A stretch of DNA of 64,000 nucleotides from JAAXVQ01 sp964604705 (GTDB lineage: Bacteria; Oederibacteriota; JAAXVQ01). The translations under genes and the position numbers were made by a program. Below, one piece after another: positions 58,801-64,000 of the stretch. The notes beneath the pieces are model-generated. The model had not been told where the DNA came from, searched no databases, and saw only the letters and a program-made list of their open reading frames with translations. The stretch spans positions 1 through 64,000 of the forward strand of contig CAZSAP010000016.1 in NCBI GenBank assembly GCA_964604705.1. The letters run 5' to 3'. Position 1 is the stretch's first letter, and each line of letters opens with the position of its first letter.

Positions 58801-61800
58801 CTGGGGACCGGCCAAGTCACACGTGTGGATGACAAAGGCATGACACGCACCTGGGGTGTTGGGGCCGATGGTACGCTTGGGTGGCAAGCGTCCAGCCGTT
58901 CGTTCATGCACCAGGGATACCTCGTATCACAAAATGTGGGGACCAAACAAATAACACGCACCGACGAACGTGGGTACAGCTACGCCTGGAGCAAAGGGTC
59001 GGACGGAAAAGAAGGCTGGCAGCCGCAAAGCAGGAACTTTATGCTGGACGGATTCATGGTTTCCCAAAACCTTGGCACGCAGCAGCTGACCCGGACCGAT
59101 GAATTGGGCATAAGCCATACATGGGGACGTAACAGCCAAGGGGAGTGGGGCTGGAATGCTACCAGCCGAACTAGCATGCAGGATGGCTACCTGGTCACCC
59201 GGAACCTAGGGACACAACAGATGACACGTACCGACGAAACCGGGATGAGTTTTGCCTGGGGGCGTGGTGAAGACGGGAAATTGGGTTGGCAGCCAACCAG
59301 CCGTAGCTTCATGCAAGAAGGTTATCTGGTCACACAGAACTTGGGTACGCAACAGCTGACCCGCACGGACGAGAAAGGAACCAGTTTTGCATTCGGGCGA
59401 AATGCGCGCGGGGTCTGGACTTGGGTCGCTACCAGTCAAACCTTTATGCAGGACGGGTACCTGGTCACACGCGCTTTGGCCACCCAACAACTCTCACGTA
59501 CCGATGAACAGGGAATTAGCTACACCTGGGGTAAATCGTCCAAAGGGACCGTTGGTTGGTTGGCCAGCAGTCGTGCCACCATGCGGGACGGATACTTGGT
59601 CTCGCGCAACCTTGGCACGCAACAACTGACGCGTACCAACGAACATGGCGTCAGTTTGTCATGGGGCAAAGATGTCAAAGGGCAATGGACGTGGATTCCA
59701 ACCAGCAAGACCTTTATGCAAGACGGGTACTTGGTTACGAAGAATTTGGCCACACAACAGCTTTCTCGTATGGATGAGAACGGCGTCGGCTATACCTGGG
59801 GCACAGACGAAACAGGAAGAGGAACCTGGCAGCCCGGCAGCCGCACCTTTATGGAAGACGGATATCTTGTGACCAAGAACCTGGGCACGCAGCAACGAAC
59901 CCGCACCGATGAACATGGAGTGAGCTATACCCTCTCCAACGGCAAGTGGAAGCCGACCAGCTCAACGTCCATGGAGAACGGATATTTGGTAACGACGCAA
60001 CGAGCCAACCAACAGAAAACCCGTACGGATGAGCGCGGGGTAAACTATACCTTCGGGAAAGACAGTCGTGGGAACGAGCGGTGGATGGAGTCGAGCAAGA
60101 CGGCCATGGAGGGCGGGCATTTGGTCACGCGGCCATTGACCGGGGATGTGAATTTGCGGCTTGGTACATACACCGATAACAAGGGCATTACGTACAAGGA
60201 AAAGGTTGCGGGTAAAGGAGAGTACCTGCCGGACAGCAAAGCGGCCATGGAAAACGGGGTGCTGGTGAATCGACCGTTGAATGGGCCAGAACAAACACGT
60301 CTGGGAACCTACACTGATGAAAACGGAGTGACCTGGCAAGAAAGCACGTTGGGGGGAGGCTATCAGCGCTTAAGCGTCAGCCGCATGGAAGGCGGGCATA
60401 TGGTTACCCGGTCGCTGGTTGGGGACCCGAAGCTACGCGTGGGTACATTCACTGACGAGATGGGTGTTACCTGGCAAGAGAAAATAGCCAATGGCAGTGA
60501 TTTCGTTCCCAGCTCTAAACGTACCGGTGTGGTCAAAGACGGTATGACTTTGGTATGGACCACCAGCCTGCTTACCGGCGGCAAGGGGCGCGGCACCGAC
60601 ATTTACGGCAATCAGTACGCCATTGACGAGGCAGGGAAGCTTAATCAAGGCAAGGGTGCCGTGGTCATGGCGGACAAGGTCATTGGGGTGGAGATCGTAA
60701 ACGGGGTGACCGTGACCAAACTGCAGGGCTTGTTCCCAGGCGGCAAGGTGCATGGTTCGGATGCGGCCGGGAACCAGTACGGCATTGACGAAGGCGGGCG
60801 CATGGGCTTTGGTAAAGGCGCTTTTGTCATGATGGATAAAGTGCTTGGCGGTGAGGTCATTAATGGCATTACGGTGACCAAAATGCAGAGTCTGGTGCCG
60901 GAGAAAGATAAGCCTGAAGGAAAAGTCCACGGTTCGGATATGTTTGGCAATCAGTATGGCATGGATGAAAAAGGCAAGTTGGGTGGCGGATTCCGCATGT
61001 TGAGCCGTGCGGATGGAACGATTGTCATTGACGGCGTTACGGTCACCAAGATGTACAACTTGCTGGATAAGTCAACCACGGGCAGTGACATCTACGGAAA
61101 CCAATACGGTGTAGACAAAGACGGTGCCCTAGGGACGCAGGATCAGTTCCGCATGCTCTCGGAAAATCTCGGGACGGAAACCGTCAACGGCGTAACCGCC
61201 ACCAAGACCAAGGATCTTATTAACGGGCAAGTGACCATGAAAGACATGTATGGCAACGAGGTCCATACGTTTGGTCAAGACAGCAAGAATTTGGGAAATT
61301 CAGTGGTGGCCAACGCGTCGGCTTTCTGGAATAAGACCGTAAACATTTTCAGCGGTGCCTGGGAAATTACCAAGGGGATTTGGACCGACGGTGGGGTATG
61401 GGCCAAAGTAGGCGCCGTCTTTGCAGGCATCGCAGCATTCGTAGGCGCTACCTGCGCCTCGGCGCTTTTCCTCGTTGAAGGTGTTTTGGATGTGGCCACA
61501 GTTGCGGCCTTCTACAGTATGGATTATTCGCCTTTGGGCATTTCTTTCCGCGCGCTGACGGGCCAGTCCTACAGCGGAGAATTAAAAACCGTATTGGCCT
61601 GGGTCGCGGCGCATACCATCCAGCCGGTCATTGAATGGGTTGGGGAAAAATTTGAGCACTGGGCCGAGGCGGCCACGGTTAAAGCTGAACAGTCCCAAGC
61701 AGGCAGTTGGGCGCGAGCAGGCTGGGCCGCTTTGGCCGTGGTGTCGAAAGTGGTCGGAGAGAACGCCGCCGTGGTCATCCTAATGGTGGTCCCCTTAATT

Positions 61801-64000
61801 ACCGCGGGCATCGGGGGAGCCATCATTAAAATCGCCGCCAAGGTGTTAAGCCAGGTCATGGCCGCAGCCATCAAGAGTGCGGTGACCATTATTGTTAATG
61901 CCGTCAAGACGGTGTTCCACTATGCGGGTCAGGCCATGCTTATCAATGACGGTATTCAAAACGGCTTCGGCGCCATGTTTAAGACCTTTTTTATTGATCC
62001 GTTCGGAAAGGTTTTCCACGGACTCTCAGGCAGCTATGGGGACATTCGTTCAACCATTGGCTCTCTCTCTGAGGTGTTGGGGGGGGCTGTCGGTCTTTGG
62101 TTTGCGCGTGACATGCTTAAAGGCGCACTTAAGGAGGGTCGGGAAACGCTGAAGGAACAGGCGTTGAAGACGGCGGCCGAAGAAATTAAGGCAGGCGTGA
62201 AGGCCGAAGGGTTGGAACCGGTCCGTGCCGAAGGTGGGCCCAAGCCCATGATGGAGCGCACACTGGGTGAAATTATGAAGGAAAAGCTGGGGCTCAACAA
62301 AGAGACACTGAGCCGTTCCGAGAAGCGACTCTTGGACAAAATTACCAATTCCGAATGGGCACACATTGAGGTGGGTTCGTTAAAAGTGCCCAACGGCATT
62401 ACGTTGGGCTCCATGATGCCCTCAGCTCGCATGGAATTGCTGAACTCCTCCCAATTTAAGCTTTCCAAGCTGCAAATTGAAGTGGCAGGCAAGCCGCGGG
62501 CATTGGGAGACTTTGTCAAGCCTTCGCAAATGGGCATGGGGTGGCGCTCGCTTCCTCAGCAAGTGGCTCCGGCGCTGGGAGGGCTTTTACGTGGGTTTGT
62601 GACCAGTCAAGTGGAGCAGTTGACCAGCATCCGCGAGTCGTTCAAGCAGGTGAAAGAATCCTTGGCTGAGTACAAATCTGTGGCCAGTGAAACTCCGGGA
62701 CAAAGCCTCCCCGGCGGCGCTGAGGTTCAGGCACGGGCCGAGAGGAATACGGCACGTGAAGGGGAATTTGGCGCAGGGGTTGAGACATTAAGAAATCAAG
62801 CCGAGGCGGCCTTGGACAAAGCTGGACAGGCCAAGGGCGAGTTGAACGCAGTACGTCAAACTGGAGATGCCAAAGCCGTTGCCGCGGCTGAAGGCAAGTT
62901 TAAGGCGCTGGATGCTCAGGCCAATGCACTTTTGGAGCGTTGGAACAACGCGGACAATGCGTATCGAGAGTTACAGCAGACGGCGGTCGAAGGCGCAGCC
63001 TCGCAAACGGCTGGGTCATCCGTTGAGAGCAAACTCGCGCAGGTGAATGCGAAAACACAGAAGCTCAACCAAATGCAAATGGCCGATTTACGCGCACAAG
63101 TGAAGGATTTGCCTAAAGACAGTCAAGCTCGCAAACAAATGGAAACGAAGATTGAATCGCTAGAAGCGCAAAACGCTCGTTTGCAAAACGAGACGCAGTT
63201 GGAGTCGTCGGTGGACGCATTAAAGGCTAAAGAAGAGTCTCTGGCGAAAAAAGATGCACCGTTGCATGAGCAAGCAGGGTTGAGTGCGGAATCACGTTTG
63301 AACCAGGCAGAGGTTAAAGCCATGGAAGCGGAGATGAAAGCCACTGAGGCTCGGCAAAACATCGAAGCGCTTGATCAGCAAATGCGCAATGCGACGACCT
63401 TGGAAGCGTTTAATGAGGCGCTTGGCAAGAAGCCCGAAGCCATGGCGCGGGCGGAACGAGCCGAGGCAGCCAAAGAGGACGCTGCCAAGGAAGCCAAAGC
63501 GGCGCAGTTCAAGGCGGACAAGCAAGCCGTGAAGGATCTGACCGCAGCGCTGCAAAATGTTTCCCCGACCATGGAAGGGATCGTGGCCCGGGACTTGCTC
63601 GATCAAGTGGCCAAGGGGGTTGCCGGAGGAGACGTCCGTGGGATGCTTGGAAAGCTGGCGCAGCTTTTGGGAGGCACCTCACCATCGCAAACGGCCCTCA
63701 AACGGGCGTTGCTCAATGAAATGCTGCAGTCCGGCAAATTGGAACAAACCGCCGGCATGTTCAAGTCCTTTAGCGGGCGCTTGGCCCTGCAACAAATGCT
63801 TAAAAATGCAGAGACCCGGCCCGTAGCGGAAAAAATTCTCAAGGAGATGACCAAAGGCATTTCCGAGCAAGAGCGTGCCGAAGTGACGAAAGCGCTGGCT
63901 TCGGAAAGTTTGAGCACGACATCCGCCGAAGGCCAAGCTGCCCTAAAGTCGTTGTTTGGCATGGAAGGAACCAATTTTGATCCTACCATGACCACGCAAA
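49891..64000 (+). CDS. Giant secreted repeat protein (partial; open at right edge)
   Basis: One frame stays open from ATG 49891 to the end of the window: 4703 complete codons, no stop. Residues 1-52 look like a long signal peptide (basic start, then MISCLLVLTFTFTMTGL). Domains seen: 37 tandem 12-residue repeats of M-K-P-E-D-A-G-K type (residues 339-782), a Gly/Ala-rich hydrophobic region (about 985-1240), low-complexity and helical stretches, 13 repeats of about 45 residues (2961-3540) with GYLVT, LGTQQ and TRTDE, four or five repeats of about 50 residues with YGNQY (3569-3795), a second hydrophobic region (3811-4080) and coiled coils (4237-4557). Spacing of GGAGGA supports the start. No known family recognised; likely surface or secreted. 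Confidence 0.75.
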   Translation, partial: MNFLQPNFKWLHTQEKILGRWFKHEYRRMISCLLVLTFTFTMTGLDSLVAHAIDAYHPDNPDQQDETGKPPSNPNAENYQNHAMNTMPATQNMGTNGPVVTETRMNLIKAELGSMLDVTSLKTVAQRVSSGMSVDTAVNMSLSNQTTIKADQLMDQPAERPGARPQMDAANAGDAAARATMGQGPVSLVVNMGAGEGLVKPSPAGPADLTQLPLASVTDMTNPGNTSTITPMASEIKPQEAGVTTGNDSAVVKTAAVVEINPADKPAGDVTGVKVDTGKLADTNAPVVKTDTATNPKPEVVVKDESKTETALVLGQEQKKVNSDQATNTEADAKMITGMKPEDAGRVVAAMKPEDAGLLLTGIKPEEAGKILKSMKPEELSKVISSMKPEDASKILGSMKPGEASKILSEMRPEDAGKVLKAMKPEDAVKVVKAMKPEDVNKIVTAMKPEEASKILSAMKPEDAAKVIAAMKPEDAGKVIAAMKPEDAGKVITAMKPEDAGKILGAMKPEDAGKLLSAMKPSDASKFLSAMKPEDAGKIITAMKPEDAGKVITAMKPEDAGKVITAMKPEDAGKVITAMKPEDAGKVITAMKPEDAGKVITAMKPEDAGKVMASVKPESAGKILAAMNPEDAGKVLATMKPDAAGKILKAMKPEDIGKILSAMKPGEAGKLLSLLKPGDASKIISAMKPADAARLLSAMKPGDAAKILNAMKPEDAGKLLSAMKPADAAKLMSAMKPGDAAKILNAMNPEDAGKLLAEMKPGDAKKILATLNVEDAGKLTTAMTKATVTGASVTTSTVGTKDLIDPTTGTVLGDSGMNPTLVSNRRGTVDVASLPEGTMPRTFTGNPPLTTLVVRDGNTGGVKLMTGDLTRAQLDIIPGALTTVNLNPNVYVDGDQNWVQVYQAATGNVNINSPPNIVQVVRDITTVTTAANQNQPVTLPTRPTGTTTGSNTGWYQPTNIEDRGLDKIYQHRDQPNENAGKKPGCFAQFMGSTIGKIFMFIISVILTVVSFGAAAPFLCAIMIVLMAINTFVPLPKWLSITLSIVCAALGGWASAIKTIAAQTAALATQMATSLATGAYTTFISAASQLSTLLSSTGTIIMSEVAKAVIAKVIVLLVAELLGDKANPVLMMFVGLAANVVAGGFAALIKGDSFGKGMLDTLKGMLNLKPEQGFGAALSQWSTLASPLVIQAGTLALQLIIAEKLESQGMKYEDRTMLSSVIAAGIMGGVSFTGVAKSTDATEFKFWPTMVSQVIAPLMTTAASTAFSSYGSQVLAAPKSQGGQGYSTAQIQMFQNNIGEFAGGLAPLLTFSSQGYQQSILGQFGQAVGQFGRGLGIGGQGPAQNAGVSSGSVAVGSTVDNSTNGVQNLEGQSEKGTKAVVVDGEGKVTKETTLPSNIADENKSLAQNSAPVVENGQALNGASAMTNAPVNQEVTGSKGGSGQTSSNSLSADNKLQNQLTGNQSLEGSNTPLPEGTKDLPGQMPSLNTETPKTENGTGLERPRDEGRMGESSGAPELVKVEGERQVKIPDALVDQGKTSNTQIGEKMNGDVTKGKDVKTSGSGSEGGKGLEKDPTKALENISKAITEGKLSDAYMPPSNGAPGSEPVSTGPIKSTDAKKLASLAPGVVNQLGQMLKQSNGALGKDFEIEVSQYKNAAGQNVSMMTATGADGTTLISAQVTVGGKNITTLVAQKTVGEGADAFSQVNTKVMNDKGQVVQDLNFRSKYVPESGTKGLDGVPGANANTSGGKNLGGADKGNEPGRDLKTQPSGPKLTPQNLKALMAGAVPIIGEAAPNVAAGNMPGKVLPSSTGTPGASNTASGSGEKTAGYDIVNSTDTKGRRTVTFKDGNETVTLEYKPGQGSDQVVQAKGGFLGLGKDYYKVSQDANGNTVIEGKYATVPGAKGNVSSTVFIPANDPNHAITYDIHSGQPEGMLERTPDGKWQTVKDTYRTKENGMVFKAMLDTNLAKDMSPADLTARIKSMQTAESIKQNPEFFAQAGKQIGASPFTEKGQAAISEWLKSDAGQMFTKQAVMNIMNSAVDDANKLVIQAGNNEARLKTANGTLAMAELGLLQLPNKDSKVSMDDFIRHAQQSGEAGLMVKAASALVSQGKNSEALTMVKETLSGMSLKSGSFAPGQRELVNQATDILSKITSTQNQTLDPGTIKTISDFAKLSEDRGLMIQAAGLQLASNPVGNQTSAESLIQTALNGSEKLSPDVRGDLAMRALDILQGNKKTDAPVFEQSKQLLQSSIDDQLKSDKVSASNMSQAARLCALEGRVPALDINMQRASEALTKLANTPNPMPDISKLSKQVADKLSLSGNVNSLMEMMGRVQTLSDKMVASGVQQWSLGDQGMLTRTSVGKYVLRQQTGDITTTTMMEMKENKLVPSRIEINDGKPVPRQVLIPTEKGFEVLDRTNVGVTLPNGKTVQHEMLINAKNSSPILERVEVDGMVYGVTVDPTKLASTAVEPLFDQANAHKQFIANEQKHANFTEEMFRGPGVRALTLEDMTKLGWSTEVAQKYVGTMALVAENGEIAIRMADGYRRLGQNQFTLPDGTVKVVAYETKLDLNNNVLEVCFSDGVTLNNFTEKGYDLVRKAGPNGSDGVFKASYLKDEKGEGELQRAELTLEDKSTGCVVKLIYDSKGDLTNRADLLDPANAKRLGYEVKEVSGGFVIKMGDREMAFTNTGRGMIKPEGGGGGGQQLVVEGDLVNTYKFTVGKMNGQSEKLTVDEITKQTVTLSMSGEQRTKTVTESSVLGKVVGQTEFAVNPEGLNTKVATSQYETIPNGSMQFVRTDAVSKVQSYKVGNETYSTSQTLREFKHVSTSREETINGVVRTVSEDMLKPGYKTFQDGNVQWDNSRGTWKPVTSTKYERIDNGSLQLVSTDLITPADESGKLHKTCAIGNVQWDNSGTWHPVSSSQYESANGAIRMVTTTLNGSKSYQEGNTTYELSGGWHAMNQSYMQDGFLVTKNLGTGQVTRVDDKGMTRTWGVGADGTLGWQASSRSFMHQGYLVSQNVGTKQITRTDERGYSYAWSKGSDGKEGWQPQSRNFMLDGFMVSQNLGTQQLTRTDELGISHTWGRNSQGEWGWNATSRTSMQDGYLVTRNLGTQQMTRTDETGMSFAWGRGEDGKLGWQPTSRSFMQEGYLVTQNLGTQQLTRTDEKGTSFAFGRNARGVWTWVATSQTFMQDGYLVTRALATQQLSRTDEQGISYTWGKSSKGTVGWLASSRATMRDGYLVSRNLGTQQLTRTNEHGVSLSWGKDVKGQWTWIPTSKTFMQDGYLVTKNLATQQLSRMDENGVGYTWGTDETGRGTWQPGSRTFMEDGYLVTKNLGTQQRTRTDEHGVSYTLSNGKWKPTSSTSMENGYLVTTQRANQQKTRTDERGVNYTFGKDSRGNERWMESSKTAMEGGHLVTRPLTGDVNLRLGTYTDNKGITYKEKVAGKGEYLPDSKAAMENGVLVNRPLNGPEQTRLGTYTDENGVTWQESTLGGGYQRLSVSRMEGGHMVTRSLVGDPKLRVGTFTDEMGVTWQEKIANGSDFVPSSKRTGVVKDGMTLVWTTSLLTGGKGRGTDIYGNQYAIDEAGKLNQGKGAVVMADKVIGVEIVNGVTVTKLQGLFPGGKVHGSDAAGNQYGIDEGGRMGFGKGAFVMMDKVLGGEVINGITVTKMQSLVPEKDKPEGKVHGSDMFGNQYGMDEKGKLGGGFRMLSRADGTIVIDGVTVTKMYNLLDKSTTGSDIYGNQYGVDKDGALGTQDQFRMLSENLGTETVNGVTATKTKDLINGQVTMKDMYGNEVHTFGQDSKNLGNSVVANASAFWNKTVNIFSGAWEITKGIWTDGGVWAKVGAVFAGIAAFVGATCASALFLVEGVLDVATVAAFYSMDYSPLGISFRALTGQSYSGELKTVLAWVAAHTIQPVIEWVGEKFEHWAEAATVKAEQSQAGSWARAGWAALAVVSKVVGENAAVVILMVVPLITAGIGGAIIKIAAKVLSQVMAAAIKSAVTIIVNAVKTVFHYAGQAMLINDGIQNGFGAMFKTFFIDPFGKVFHGLSGSYGDIRSTIGSLSEVLGGAVGLWFARDMLKGALKEGRETLKEQALKTAAEEIKAGVKAEGLEPVRAEGGPKPMMERTLGEIMKEKLGLNKETLSRSEKRLLDKITNSEWAHIEVGSLKVPNGITLGSMMPSARMELLNSSQFKLSKLQIEVAGKPRALGDFVKPSQMGMGWRSLPQQVAPALGGLLRGFVTSQVEQLTSIRESFKQVKESLAEYKSVASETPGQSLPGGAEVQARAERNTAREGEFGAGVETLRNQAEAALDKAGQAKGELNAVRQTGDAKAVAAAEGKFKALDAQANALLERWNNADNAYRELQQTAVEGAASQTAGSSVESKLAQVNAKTQKLNQMQMADLRAQVKDLPKDSQARKQMETKIESLEAQNARLQNETQLESSVDALKAKEESLAKKDAPLHEQAGLSAESRLNQAEVKAMEAEMKATEARQNIEALDQQMRNATTLEAFNEALGKKPEAMARAERAEAAKEDAAKEAKAAQFKADKQAVKDLTAALQNVSPTMEGIVARDLLDQVAKGVAGGDVRGMLGKLAQLLGGTSPSQTALKRALLNEMLQSGKLEQTAGMFKSFSGRLALQQMLKNAETRPVAEKILKEMTKGISEQERAEVTKALASESLSTTSAEGQAALKSLFGMEGTNFDPTMTTQ
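50905..52236 (+). repeat. 37 tandem 36-bp repeats (12-residue units)
   Basis: Units run in perfect 36-base register, each coding M-K-P-E-D-A-G-K-x-x-x-A or a close variant. Copies starting at 51553 and 51589 are identical, and their neighbours differ at one or a few third positions, indicating recent slippage or duplication. The unit resembles the helical PEDAA-type turns of MgtE N-terminal or MotE/FliG-like domains. Confidence 0.9.
58771..60510 (+). repeat. 13 repeats of about 45 residues in the giant protein
   Basis: Units start near M-x-D-G-Y-L-V-T at 58771, 58909, 59041, 59176, 59311, 59449, 59581, 59716, 59851, 59974, 60106, 60247 and 60388. Each typically contains LGTQQ, TRTDE, a Gly, then YTWG and a GW or W..S turn. 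The spacing varies between 123 and 141 bases. It loosely recalls beta-shell or YD-type repeats, but I do not assign a family. Confidence 0.8.
60595..61275 (+). repeat. About four or five repeats of about 50 residues (YGNQY-type)
   Basis: Each has GSDxYGNQYGxDExG, a Gly-rich turn, a hydrophobic VMxDKVLG-like strand and INGVTVTKMQ. Follows directly after the 45-residue array and precedes the second hydrophobic domain. Confidence 0.75.

Overview
The window reads as a chromosomal segment of an uncultured, diderm (Gram-negative-type) bacterium of moderate GC. Support for an outer membrane: an apolipoprotein N-acyltransferase (Lnt), three PorV/UPF0164-like barrel proteins, an OmpA-type peptidoglycan-binding domain, a CsgG-like secretion lipoprotein and a heptose-nucleotide pathway. 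PorV-like barrels, secreted proteins with FlgD/T9SS-like C-terminal domains and Thr/Pro linkers, and giant repeat proteins are a mix I associate with candidate phyla such as Omnitrophota, Elusimicrobiota, Firestonebacteria or Goldbacteria. I cannot assign a phylum from this window alone. I see no tRNA, rRNA, CRISPR array, phage module or transposase gene.

Layout. 1-9.4 kb: a glycan operon with a GDP-D-glycero-D-manno-heptose pathway (hddA end, hddC-like, gmhA, gmhB), a transaldolase, three methyltransferases, a GT2 with a membrane tail and a GT39-type glycosyltransferase with a C-terminal PA14 domain. 9.5-15.2 kb: small genes of mostly unknown function, including two tandem membrane/zinc-ribbon paralogues, a YkgJ-type cysteine-cluster protein, PpnP and a lipoprotein. 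15.2-23.3 kb: a second envelope-glycan set (GT2, B12-binding radical SAM, flippase-like LPG-synthase TM protein, FAD amine-oxidase/mutase-like protein, GT2), then a PorV-like barrel coupled to a UbiE-like methyltransferase. 23.5-26.5 kb: an aldolase/SDR fusion and a DUF4097-like protein. 26.8-35.8 kb: a curli/holdfast-like surface-fibre island (1686-aa and 250-aa repeat proteins sharing one repeat, a 115-aa secreted protein, a CsgG-like lipoprotein, a PorV-like barrel). 36-41.9 kb: two secreted proteins with C-terminal sorting-type domains followed by a PorV-OmpA fusion. 42.1-49.5 kb: MEMO-family protein, CutA, a GAF/HD-GYP regulator, split transketolase and Lnt. 49.9 kb to the end: one uninterrupted reading frame of at least 4703 codons.

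The two items most likely to be new are (1) the giant secreted repeat protein at the right end, with its own dyad-rich promoter, together with the curli-like island, and (2) two families of intergenic elements (223-231 bp and 114-117 bp) in which the core is conserved between copies while the flanking inverted repeats are perfectly or nearly perfectly self-complementary but unrelated from copy to copy. GTAG-headed REP hairpins and a third palindromic element family are also present, so the genome is rich in non-coding fold-back elements.

How the genes fit together: the transaldolase and the split transketolase can supply sedoheptulose-7-phosphate to the heptose pathway. The glycosyltransferases, flippase-like protein and methyltransferases would build and export a surface glycan. 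PorV-like, CsgG-like and Lnt functions serve the outer membrane through which the adhesin/fibre proteins are exposed. All function assignments are from motif recognition by eye.
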